Below, piece after piece: positions 34,154 to 41,750 of a stretch of 50,999 bases of DNA. Source of the DNA: Aquimarina sp. RZ0 (lineage in GTDB: Bacteria > Bacteroidota > Bacteroidia > Flavobacteriales > Flavobacteriaceae); NCBI RefSeq assembly GCF_008370685.1, contig NZ_VTZU01000051.1:1-50999 (forward strand), given 5' to 3'. Made by a program: the position numbers and the translations under genes. The stretch's first letter is position 1, and every line of letters starts with the position of its first letter. The notes beneath the pieces are model-generated. The model saw only the letters and a program-made list of their open reading frames with translations, had not been told where the DNA came from and did no database searches.

Positions 34154-35206
34154 ATGAAAACAATTAAAGGGCCTGCAGTATTTCTGGCTCAGTTTATAGA
34201 TGATAAAGCTCCGTTTAACTCTTTAGATGGATTATGCAAATGGGCTTCAGGATTAGGATATAAAGGTATACAAATCCCTACCTGGGAAACTCGATTAATA
34301 GATCTCGATACTGCTGCAACAAGCCAAACCTATTGTGATGAATTAAAAGGTAAAATCTCTGATTACGGACTAGAGATTACAGAACTATCAACACATTTAC
34401 AAGGACAATTAGTCGCTGTACATCCTGCATATGATTTAATGTTTGATAATTTTGCCCCCGATCATTGCAAGAACAACCCAAAAAAACGTACAGAATGGGC
34501 AATTGAGCAAGTTAAAAATGCTGCCACAGCAAGTAATCGCTTAGGTATTAAAGTACACGCTACTTTCTCCGGATCTTTGCTATGGCATACGATGCATCCC
34601 TGGCCACAACGACCAGCAGGCTTAGTGTCTATGGGATTTGAAGAGTTAGCAAATCGATGGCTTCCTATTCTAAATCATTTTGACACACAAGATGTAGATG
34701 TCTGTTATGAGATACATCCTGGAGAAGACTTACATGATGGAATCACCTTTGAACGCTTTCTGGAAGCTACAGGAAACCATAAAAGAGTAAATATTCTTTA
34801 TGATCCCAGTCATTTTGTACTACAACAACTAGACTACATCACATATATTGATCATTATCACGAATTTATCAAAGCTTTTCATGTAAAAGATTCAGAATTT
34901 AATCCTACAGGGAAAAAAGGAACTTTTGGAGGCTATAGCGATTGGATAGATAGAGCCGGGCGTTATCGCTCTCCCGGAGATGGACAAATAGATTTTAAAA
35001 CCATTTTCTCCAAACTTACTCAATATGGTTGTGATGTCTGGGCAGTGATGGAATGGGAATGTTGTATAAAATCACCAGAGCAAGGAGCTCGAGAAGGGGC
35101 TCCATTTATACAAAAGCATATTATTGAAGCAACCGAAAAAGCTTTTGACGATTTTGCAGGGGCAGCTACTGATAAAGAACAGCTAAAAAAGATATTAGGC
35201 TTGTAA
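34154..35206 (+). CDS. Sugar-phosphate isomerase/epimerase (TIM barrel), cytoplasmic
   Basis: This 350-residue Xyl-isomerase-like TIM barrel has no signal peptide. Motifs are YKGIQIPTWE, DYGLEITELSTHLQGQL, VDVCYEIHPGEDLHDG (metal Glu), VNILYDPSHFVLQ, KAFHVKDSEF and a late WAVMEWECC. It is the third TIM-barrel protein of the region and the only one without an export signal. It probably acts on the keto-sugar produced by the Gfo/Idh or GMC enzymes. Confidence 0.88.
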   Translation: MKTIKGPAVFLAQFIDDKAPFNSLDGLCKWASGLGYKGIQIPTWETRLIDLDTAATSQTYCDELKGKISDYGLEITELSTHLQGQLVAVHPAYDLMFDNFAPDHCKNNPKKRTEWAIEQVKNAATASNRLGIKVHATFSGSLLWHTMHPWPQRPAGLVSMGFEELANRWLPILNHFDTQDVDVCYEIHPGEDLHDGITFERFLEATGNHKRVNILYDPSHFVLQQLDYITYIDHYHEFIKAFHVKDSEFNPTGKKGTFGGYSDWIDRAGRYRSPGDGQIDFKTIFSKLTQYGCDVWAVMEWECCIKSPEQGAREGAPFIQKHIIEATEKAFDDFAGAATDKEQLKKILGL

Positions 35207-35222
35207 TTAAATTTTTGTGTCA

Positions 35223-35328
35223 AGTAAAATACCTCGGGGCAAGCCCACCTTTAGATTTGTATTTATAAGAAAAATAGTTTGATTTAGAGACATGCCGGAG
35301 CATTTAAATCTCGATTATCGAGTAAAAA
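35223..35328 (+). repeat. Hairpin repeat family A, copy 6
   Basis: The first hairpin survives only on its left side (CCTCGGGGCAAGCCCACC), the second is broken (GAGACATGCC), and the third (CTCGAT-TA-TCGAG then TAAAAA) is intact. It lies inside the carbohydrate operon between the isomerase and the DUF1080 gene. Confidence 0.7.
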
Positions 35329-35392
35329 ATAATTTGATTCAGTTTACAGTGATTTCATCTAAGAATTAATATAAGACGTTAACCCCAACATT

Positions 35393-36202
35393 ATGAAAAA
35401 ACTCACATATCTGCTACTGATCGGTTTTAGTATCTTTTCTTGTACCAAAAAAGAAGCTAAAAAGAAGGAGGTACTTCCTAATGAAATGGTAGAAGAAGAG
35501 ATTGCGATACCAACTACTAAAAAAGAAATTACTGATCCTAAAGAAACTGAGATCTGGGAACCAGAGCCAAAAGTTGTTTCGTTTACTAAAAATAATACTC
35601 CGTCAGATGCGATTGTTTTATTTGATGGTTCAAATTTAGATCTTTGGATTACTGCAAAAGATAGTACTGATGCTTCCTGGACACTTCAATCTGACGATTC
35701 CATGACTGTAAAACCGGGGGCGGGTGATATACAAACAAAACAAAATTTTGGTAGTATTCAATTACACCTGGAATGGAGTGCTCCTAATCTTGTACGGGGA
35801 AAAGGTCAGGAAAGAGGGAACAGTGGTATTTTTTTTCAAAACAGGTATGAAGTACAAATTCTGGACAGTTATCAAAATCGTACCTATGCTAATGGTCAGG
35901 CTACAGCAATATACAAACAGCATATCCCATTAGTAAATGCAACAAAAGCTACAGATCAATGGCAAACCTATGATATTATCTTTCACGCTCCTGTGTTTGA
36001 TCCAGAAGGAAAAAAAGTAAAATCCGGATCATTTACCGTACTTCATAATGGTGTTTTGGTACAGGATAATGTAGAGATTCTGGGAACGACAGAATATATC
36101 GGTTTTCCTAAAAACGAAGCACATGAAAAAGGCCCTATTAAACTACAGGATCACGGTAATCCTGTACAGTATAGAAACATCTGGGTAAGAGAATTAGATT
36201 AG
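35393..36202 (+). CDS. 3-keto-disaccharide hydrolase domain (DUF1080) lipoprotein
   Basis: The 269-residue protein has a lipobox (FSC, C17), a charged linker (18-75) and a concanavalin-like 3-keto-disaccharide hydrolase domain. The domain begins IVLFDGSNLDLWI and continues with GDIQTKQNFGSIQLHLEWS, GNSGIFFQNRYEVQILDSY, PLVNATKATDQWQTYDIIF and IKLQDHGNPVQYRNIWVRE. These are the standard motifs. It acts in the periplasm or on the surface, cleaving the bond of a sugar oxidised at C3. It completes the oxidative glycoside module. Confidence 0.93.
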   Translation: MKKLTYLLLIGFSIFSCTKKEAKKKEVLPNEMVEEEIAIPTTKKEITDPKETEIWEPEPKVVSFTKNNTPSDAIVLFDGSNLDLWITAKDSTDASWTLQSDDSMTVKPGAGDIQTKQNFGSIQLHLEWSAPNLVRGKGQERGNSGIFFQNRYEVQILDSYQNRTYANGQATAIYKQHIPLVNATKATDQWQTYDIIFHAPVFDPEGKKVKSGSFTVLHNGVLVQDNVEILGTTEYIGFPKNEAHEKGPIKLQDHGNPVQYRNIWVRELD

Positions 36203-36224
36203 AATATTAGTTCTGAAAATCGTA

Positions 36225-37337
36225 TTATTCTTTTATCAATCTCAAATATTTCTGATCTCCGCATTCTTCCAGCAATGTAAAAGAATTCATTGCATTGCCA
36301 TAATTCTGTATCGTAATCTCGTTTTCGGTATAGGTTCCTTGAATTTCTATTTTAGGATCATCTCCCAAAAGCTTCCTAAATGTAATCTCCCCTTCCTTAA
36401 TGCTAAAAGTACCTTTTTGCTCTCTTTTTGTCGTTTTTATATGATATTGATTTCCTTTTAAAGTTATTTGCAGTTGGCAGGGAGATTTGCTTGCTAAAAC
36501 ATATGACTTCTCAAGTGTAGTATAGCTTCCGTTTTTATACTGTAATATTTCTTCATAGTTAGAATCAGTTTTCTTTTCCTCACAATTATCTACACTTTTT
36601 TCTGTAGCAATAGTGGTAGTCATACCTGCTTTAACTAAAATATCAAAATATCCATAACTCTGCTCATCTTGTATAATCAATTTCTTATCTACAGAAATGA
36701 ATTCTCCTTCACATCGGGTATCCCATTCTCCAGAAAAAGATGCTGTTTCATAGGCATTCAATATTTTTCTTAATCCATTCTTTTCCGGAACGAAGAGTGA
36801 TAGCGAATTATAGTTATAAGGATTAACTTTAGAGGCTCCTATGAACAAAAGTTTAACTCCAAAGGCTCTTAGATCTTTAGTGACCATATATTTTGCTGTA
36901 TCAATTGATATTTCTGCGAGCCTGACTGCATCAGAACTCCACCCATTGGTAGCATTACTCTCATAAAACTGTTGCTGTATGACAGCTGTTTCAGAATCTA
37001 CTACAAGAATATAGCTATCCAGAGAAAAAGATGTTCCATCGGCATCCAATTTAGCTATTTTTGGAATCACTACTATGGTACTATTGGAGTCATAAGGCAT
37101 TTTCTTTTGTACTAATAACTCCTGATACACTTCTACAGGTTTAATCTGTAATTGAGATAAAATTGAAACTATAAAATCTGTTGGTATAAAAGCTTCTCTT
37201 TCTACTTGTTTTGTTGCTGCTTCACTCTTTTCTTCCTGATCTTTTGTGACATCTTTGTTTTCTTCCTGTTTTTTTTGACTACTATTACATGCAATAAACA
37301 AGAAACAACTTACTAAAACTAAATTTAATCGATTCAT
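36225..37337 (-). CDS. Lipoprotein, hypothetical
   Basis: The 370-residue protein has a lipobox (FIAC, C17) and a Glu/Lys-rich linker (20-47). One alpha/beta region (about 50-235) is followed by a short C-terminal beta region (about 265-370; Cys in SPCQLQITLKG and LLEECGDQ). No family is recognised. A decayed copy of about 110 bp of its 3' half lies at 38612, on the far side of the GH16 gene. The two genes are convergent with DUF1080, only 22 nt apart. Confidence 0.7.
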   Translation of the reverse strand: MNRLNLVLVSCFLFIACNSSQKKQEENKDVTKDQEEKSEAATKQVEREAFIPTDFIVSILSQLQIKPVEVYQELLVQKKMPYDSNSTIVVIPKIAKLDADGTSFSLDSYILVVDSETAVIQQQFYESNATNGWSSDAVRLAEISIDTAKYMVTKDLRAFGVKLLFIGASKVNPYNYNSLSLFVPEKNGLRKILNAYETASFSGEWDTRCEGEFISVDKKLIIQDEQSYGYFDILVKAGMTTTIATEKSVDNCEEKKTDSNYEEILQYKNGSYTTLEKSYVLASKSPCQLQITLKGNQYHIKTTKREQKGTFSIKEGEITFRKLLGDDPKIEIQGTYTENEITIQNYGNAMNSFTLLEECGDQKYLRLIKE

Positions 37338-37367
37338 ATTTTTCTTTACTATCGTATTTTTAGAACT

Positions 37368-37444
37368 GAAATGGTTTAAACTTTTCTCTATTCGTTATCA
37401 ACTTGTCTTTTCCCGTTAGAATAAAAAAAAGTCTAAACCACTTC
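37368..37444. repeat. MITE-like element, family D, copy 2 (short)
   Basis: GAAATGGTTTAAACTTTTC and AAAAAAAGTCTAAACCACTTC are the two ends of a 77-bp inverted-repeat unit. The ends match those of 27589-27739, but the interior is shortened. It lies between the lipoprotein and the GH16 gene. Confidence 0.55.
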
Positions 37445-37474
37445 ATAATGAAAAATTTATTTTTTGATTATTTT

Positions 37475-38581
37475 TTATAATACAACGATCTTTAGGACTG
37501 TTTCTTCTTTATCCGAAGCCATATTTATAAAATAAACACCTGAGGGTAAATTTTCAGTATTAATGCGGTTATTTTCTTCATATAAAGATCCATTAATAAC
37601 ATGTGCTCCACCAACGTTTACAACTTGATACTTGTATGTTTTGCCTGTCTTTAGGCCTTTTACTGTTGTATAATTTGTGACAAAATTAGGTGCTACACTA
37701 ATTTTTTTTGAAGCACTTAAGTCTGAATCTGAATTCAAAGTTTTATAGCCAACAGGAATCGCTTTCCAGGTACGTACATAGTCTACATACATTGTATTTA
37801 TAGCATGATTATATAAATCCTCACGATTAGCGATACCCCCAGTATACCAGTTGTCAGAAGTCCATATATCCCAATTAAGGAACATAGGTCTTGATAGATA
37901 TATAGAATGAACGGTCTTGGTAGGAGATCCATCTAAATAGAATGTCATTTTGTATGGACTTTCCCAATACACACCAACAGTGTGATAGTCTTGAAACCAT
38001 GTTACATTACGCTTCTCGTAATCTGGCCAAAATTGCTTATCAAAATCACCTTTATTTCTTCCGATTTCGTTACCATTTACAACTTTAAAATACTGTGAGT
38101 TCATCGTATATGGAAAACGAGGAACACAGCAACTTGGGTTTGCATTGGCTTCTAAAATATCAATTTCTTCTCTATTGTAAGCATCTCCTGCATTCATCCA
38201 AAAAGTATTAAACGCAGAAAGATTGGAAGCTTTTATTCGACATTCTGTATACATAGGATAAATTATTGGAGTTTTAGAACTTACTCTAGAACCTAGAAAC
38301 CATTTGTTTCCGCTACCTGCTGTGGCACGTATCCACATATTTCCTCCTGATACTCCTGAATTTGAAGTTATCATAGCTGTAGGTGTATTGTCATAAGCCC
38401 ATAAAGGTTTTGTCCATTTCTCACTATCAAAAGCTTCATTGAATTCATCAGTTAATGCAGGAAATAATGACCAGTAATGACCATTTGGAGCTGCTACAGG
38501 TTGAGCGTTAATTACTTTTAGGCCTAATAAGAGTATAGCCAGAATGATTAGTGAATGTTTACTTGTGTTTTGAATTTTCAT
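37475..38581 (-). CDS. GH16 beta-agarase/porphyranase-type hydrolase with T9SS sorting domain
   Basis: The 368-residue protein has a signal peptide (1-26, ending in INAQ) and a GH16 jelly-roll domain (about 34-272) starting HYWSLFPALTDEFNEAF. The catalytic motif EEIDILE gives nucleophile E139, D141 and acid/base E144. A C-terminal T9SS type A-like domain (about 295-368) ends LPSGVYFINMAS. It is secreted through the type IX system and cleaves beta-linked galactans. The motifs fit the agarase/porphyranase/carrageenase side of GH16, but the polysaccharide cannot be told. Confidence 0.9.
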   Translation of the reverse strand: MKIQNTSKHSLIILAILLLGLKVINAQPVAAPNGHYWSLFPALTDEFNEAFDSEKWTKPLWAYDNTPTAMITSNSGVSGGNMWIRATAGSGNKWFLGSRVSSKTPIIYPMYTECRIKASNLSAFNTFWMNAGDAYNREEIDILEANANPSCCVPRFPYTMNSQYFKVVNGNEIGRNKGDFDKQFWPDYEKRNVTWFQDYHTVGVYWESPYKMTFYLDGSPTKTVHSIYLSRPMFLNWDIWTSDNWYTGGIANREDLYNHAINTMYVDYVRTWKAIPVGYKTLNSDSDLSASKKISVAPNFVTNYTTVKGLKTGKTYKYQVVNVGGAHVINGSLYEENNRINTENLPSGVYFINMASDKEETVLKIVVL

Positions 38582-38611
38582 AATTGGTAGTTTTGTGTTT
38601 TTTTGAGTGTT

Positions 38612-38725
38612 TAATGATATTGATTTCCTTTTAAAATTATTTGTAGTTGATAGGGAAATTTCAGTGTTAGCACATATTAATTTATCAAGTGCAGTATCGC
38701 TTCCATATTTTAAAATAAAATATAT
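38612..38725 (-). pseudogene. Decayed fragment duplicated from the lipoprotein gene at 36225
   Basis: This stretch aligns with about 36440-36553 of the lipoprotein gene. Shared runs include TGATATTGATTTCCTTTTAA, TTATTTG.AGTTG and AGTGTAGTAT versus AGTGCAGTAT. Translated on the minus strand it gives YGSDTALDK (gene: NGSYTTLEK). After a frameshift it gives YQLQIILKGNQYH (gene: CQLQITLKGNQYH). It is a frameshifted, truncated copy with the same orientation as the intact gene, just upstream of the GH16 start. Confidence 0.75.
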
Positions 38726-38915
38726 CGAAAGTCACGCTATTCAAGAGTTTTTTTCTCATCTGAGATCGCGCAAAAGTAAAACAAATACAATAATTATAGC
38801 TTTTTTGTTCTATCAAAATAAGACGATTTTTATACCATCCTGATTTAAAATTATTTATCAGAAAACAAAAAAAGGCTAAGGCAAAACCACCTTATTTCAG
38901 CATAAAAATTAAAGC

Positions 38916-39050
38916 GTAAACTATCTTGGGGCAAGCGTAGCATTATTTATTGAAAAAGAACATTTTCGATTTAGAGGTAGTTATTTAGAAAAAAACAATT
39001 CGATTTAGAGGCAAGGCTCGGAGCATTTAAATATTGATTATTGAGTAAAA
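38916..39050 (+). repeat. Hairpin repeat family A, copy 7 (degenerate)
   Basis: It starts GTAAACTATCTTGGGGCAAG and ends TTAAATATTGATTATTGAGT. The first hairpin is lost, and the GATTTAGAGG segment is duplicated internally. The third hairpin has decayed by C-to-T changes on both sides. This is the most diverged copy. The 38582-39383 spacer holds this, the pseudogene, a family E element and a terminator. Confidence 0.6.
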
Positions 39051-39120
39051 TCAAATAACAACTGGTATGCAAAGTTTTTATAATTCAATTCTGTTTAAAA
39101 AAAATACTCAAATAGAAATA

Positions 39121-39282
39121 ATACTATTTCTACCTTAAAATTACCCACTGAAATTTGTTCTTTTCCCCTTATGCTTCAAAATAAAAATTAACCGTAGCTT
39201 AGGCCATTCTGAACTTTTCTTTTTTGCCTAAAGAAAAAACAACTGTATTTTATTTGGGTAATTTTAAAGCAAAAATAGTATA
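39121..39282. repeat. MITE-like element, family E, copy 3 (complete)
   Basis: The left end ATACTATTTCTACCTTAAAA TTACCCA mirrors the right end TGGGTAATTTTAAAGCAAAA ATAGTAT. The interior holds AATTAACCGTAGCTTAGGCC and TTTTTTGCCTAAAGAAAAA. The roughly 162-bp unit is the best-preserved member of the family. Confidence 0.62.
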
Positions 39283-39283
39283 A

Positions 39284-39326
39284 TATAAAAGAAAAACCTC
39301 CAAGGATACATTATCCCTGGAGGTTT
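39284..39326 (-). terminator. Rho-independent terminator
   Basis: AAACCTCCA (39294-39302) pairs with TGGAGGTTT (39318-39326), with an inner GGATA/TATCC pair. On the minus strand the stem is followed by TTTTTCTTTT. It lies 58 nt beyond the stop of the BspA-like gene. Confidence 0.85.
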
Positions 39327-39383
39327 ATAAAATATAAATCCATCTTATTACTCAAAGTATGGAATCATTTTTATACACATTTA

Positions 39384-41090
39384 CTACATAACTATTTTTT
39401 TTGATATGCTTTTATTACTTTCACCACTTGTTAGTCTAAAAATATACAAGCCAGAACTTGCTATTTCGGACAAATCGATAATTGTTCTACCTTTTTCTAC
39501 ATTTTTAGTATTTATTTTTCTTCCTGTGATATCAAAATAAGAAAGAATACTCTTTTCTGAACTAGTAACTTGCAGTTGTTTTGTAGTATAATCAAATAGT
39601 ATTCGACTTGTTTCAGAATTCTCAAATTCACCTGCGCTTAATGTTGTACAAGATGTATCCAATCCATCATCAAAAAATCTCCAATTAAACTTACTTATGA
39701 TCAGATCTTTTGCATCCTGCCCTGTCTGGCAATGTGTTATTCCAGCTGCTCCCAACCTAACAGAAAAATTAGCGGTCGTCATTGCAGACCAGCCTACCAA
39801 AGTTGCGTCATAGTTTTGTGTAGACATCCCACTACCATCAAAAAAGTTTGTCAACGCTTCTACTTTTTCTAATCTCCAGTTTGATAACGATTGATTAAAA
39901 GATGATGCATTTTCGAATACAGCTTCAAACTCACCCTGTATATTACGTACATCCCAGCTATTTAATGGTTGATTAAAAGAAGTGGCTCCGAGAAAAAGAA
40001 CACTGGCTGAAGTTACACTGCTTACATCCCAATTATCTATATTTTGATTAAAACTAACAGCCTCGGCAAACATGGAAGACATATCAGTTACATTACTCAT
40101 ATCCCATTGATCTAGCGGTTGATTAAAAGATACTGCATTATCAAAAGCTCCTGAAGTATTTTCTACCTTACTTGTATTCCAATTATTAATATTTTGATTA
40201 AAATCTACAGCTCCATTAAACATACTTGAAATATTAGTAACATTCTCCATATTCCAATTGCTCAGAGATTGATTAAATTTCTGTGCTACCATAAACATAA
40301 AACCGGTATTGTTAAATTTGTCTGTGATCCAGTCATCCAGATTTTGATTAAAAATCAATGCTCCGCGAAACATTTCAGACACATCTTCTACATTAGACAT
40401 ATCCCAATCGTCTAAAGGTTCATCAAAAGTTATAGCATCTCTAAACATAGCAGCCGTAGTAGTTACGTTACTTGTTTTCCAGTTATTTATATTCTGATTA
40501 AAAGATCTTGCTCCAAAAAACATATTAGATAGGTTCATAGCATTGCTTACATCCCAGTTATCCAATGGTTGATTAAATATAGCTGCTCCTCTAAAAACTC
40601 CCTCAAAATTGATGACATTATTTACATCCCACGTATTTATATTTGCATTCATAGAAGAACATAGATTAAACATATTTCTCATAGAGGTAACATTAGTTAA
40701 ATCAGGAGTATCGGTTGCTGTAATATTCATATTTTGACTTCCGGCAAACATTAATTCTGTAGACTGCCAAGGATTTGTTCCCCATTGAACTACTTCGTCT
40801 AAGAGTGATGATTGTAATCTCAATGCAGGAAACACTCCTGTAATCACAACCTGATAATCATCAGCATTAACATACTCATGTGTTACATCATCGGTAGCAT
40901 TTGTCGTTGTCTGACCATCCCCCCAGTCTACCGTAAAATTATAACCAGAAAAATTATTGCTAATTGTAATCGTAATAGATTGATTAGGATCGGTTGTCGT
41001 CCATTTGGTAATAAAAGCATCAGCAGATGTTCCTTGCGAAAAACAAATGCTAATCATCATAAAGGCTAGTAGAAAAATTACTTTTTTCAT
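39384..41090 (-). CDS. BspA-like (DUF285) surface protein with T9SS sorting domain
   Basis: The 568-residue protein has a signal peptide (1-18) and a PKD-like stretch (about 30-90; VDWGDGQTTT, VTHEYVNADDYQV). About a dozen BspA/DUF285 repeats of 22-23 residues follow (pattern FNQ.L..WD.SNVT.M..MF..A). The C-terminal T9SS domain (about 490-568) ends SGLYIFRLTSG. BspA-like repeats mediate adhesion or matrix binding in other bacteria. It is exported through the type IX system. It is monocistronic with a strong terminator. Confidence 0.92.
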   Translation of the reverse strand: MKKVIFLLAFMMISICFSQGTSADAFITKWTTTDPNQSITITISNNFSGYNFTVDWGDGQTTTNATDDVTHEYVNADDYQVVITGVFPALRLQSSLLDEVVQWGTNPWQSTELMFAGSQNMNITATDTPDLTNVTSMRNMFNLCSSMNANINTWDVNNVINFEGVFRGAAIFNQPLDNWDVSNAMNLSNMFFGARSFNQNINNWKTSNVTTTAAMFRDAITFDEPLDDWDMSNVEDVSEMFRGALIFNQNLDDWITDKFNNTGFMFMVAQKFNQSLSNWNMENVTNISSMFNGAVDFNQNINNWNTSKVENTSGAFDNAVSFNQPLDQWDMSNVTDMSSMFAEAVSFNQNIDNWDVSSVTSASVLFLGATSFNQPLNSWDVRNIQGEFEAVFENASSFNQSLSNWRLEKVEALTNFFDGSGMSTQNYDATLVGWSAMTTANFSVRLGAAGITHCQTGQDAKDLIISKFNWRFFDDGLDTSCTTLSAGEFENSETSRILFDYTTKQLQVTSSEKSILSYFDITGRKINTKNVEKGRTIIDLSEIASSGLYIFRLTSGESNKSISKKIVM

Positions 41091-41606
41091 TTCTGTTTTT
41101 TTTTTGTTTTAAAAAATGATTTATTTGTTATAAAACGTATAACCTTGCATTGCCCCTACCCTTATACCTATGCCAATATTTACTAAACAAATGTTAATTA
41201 TTTATCAATACAATTACACCCCATCTTCCAAAAAAAAACACACACAAATACACACAAATACACACATAATCAATCACTTGCAATAGCTATTAGATAAAAT
41301 CACCGTATACTGAATCAAACTATTTCTTTAATTCAGAAGAGAAAGAAAATTCATAAGTCGCAAGGCTATCGATGTTTTTTATCTTGAAATATGAAACAAA
41401 AAGAAATGATTTAAGCAGATAAGTTCAGTTGACAATTGCAGTAAAATCAAAAGTTGATCATTATTTTTAAAAAAGAACAACAAATTCATCATCAATAAGA
41501 TGCAATTTTATATAAAGTATAAAGGCAGTTACATGAGGTATACAAAGAAAACAACGTATTTTGATGAGAAAAAGATATCATGCTGTCCAAAAAACGCTTA
41601 AATAGT
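41091..41606. other. Spacer with short CACACAAATA tandem repeat
   Basis: This AT-rich spacer upstream of vgrG contains CACACAAATA twice in tandem (41241-41260), followed by a third diverged unit. No gene, RNA or MITE-like element is seen. The regulatory palindrome and promoter of vgrG lie just after it. Confidence 0.5.
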
Positions 41607-41670
41607 TGCAAATAGGGGATTTATCCCCTGACAACCCTATTGCATACCAAAGTATATTGCCGTATGTTTG
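41607..41670 (+). promoter_or_regulatory. vgrG promoter with overlapping nested palindromes
   Basis: TATGTTTG (41663-41670) is a perfect -7 box, with ATTG (41639-41642) 20 nt upstream in the -33 position. Two nested inverted repeats precede it. AGGGGAT (41614-41620) mirrors ATCCCCT (41623-41629). TGCAAATAGGG (41607-41617) mirrors CCCTATTGCA (41635-41644) with one bulged A. The outer right arm covers the -33 box, as an operator would. Confidence 0.5.
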
Positions 41671-41750
41671 GGATTATTTTAAGAAAAACAGGTAACAATT
41701 AACCAAAATCTAACACTAAGTAATATAGAACCCTAAAACATATAGATCAT

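Noticed and set aside
38607..38843. Open plus frame of 78 codons
   Set aside because: It lies antisense to the decayed lipoprotein fragment; the nucleotide match to 36440-36553 explains the sequence better.
15633..39050. CRISPR array from the regularly recurring hairpin repeat
   Set aside because: Copies are kilobases apart with genes between, are not identical, and no cas genes are present.
41241..41270. CACACAAATA tandem repeat as a phase-variation tract
   Set aside because: Only two exact units, far from any start codon, about 480 bp before vgrG; no mechanism is evident.
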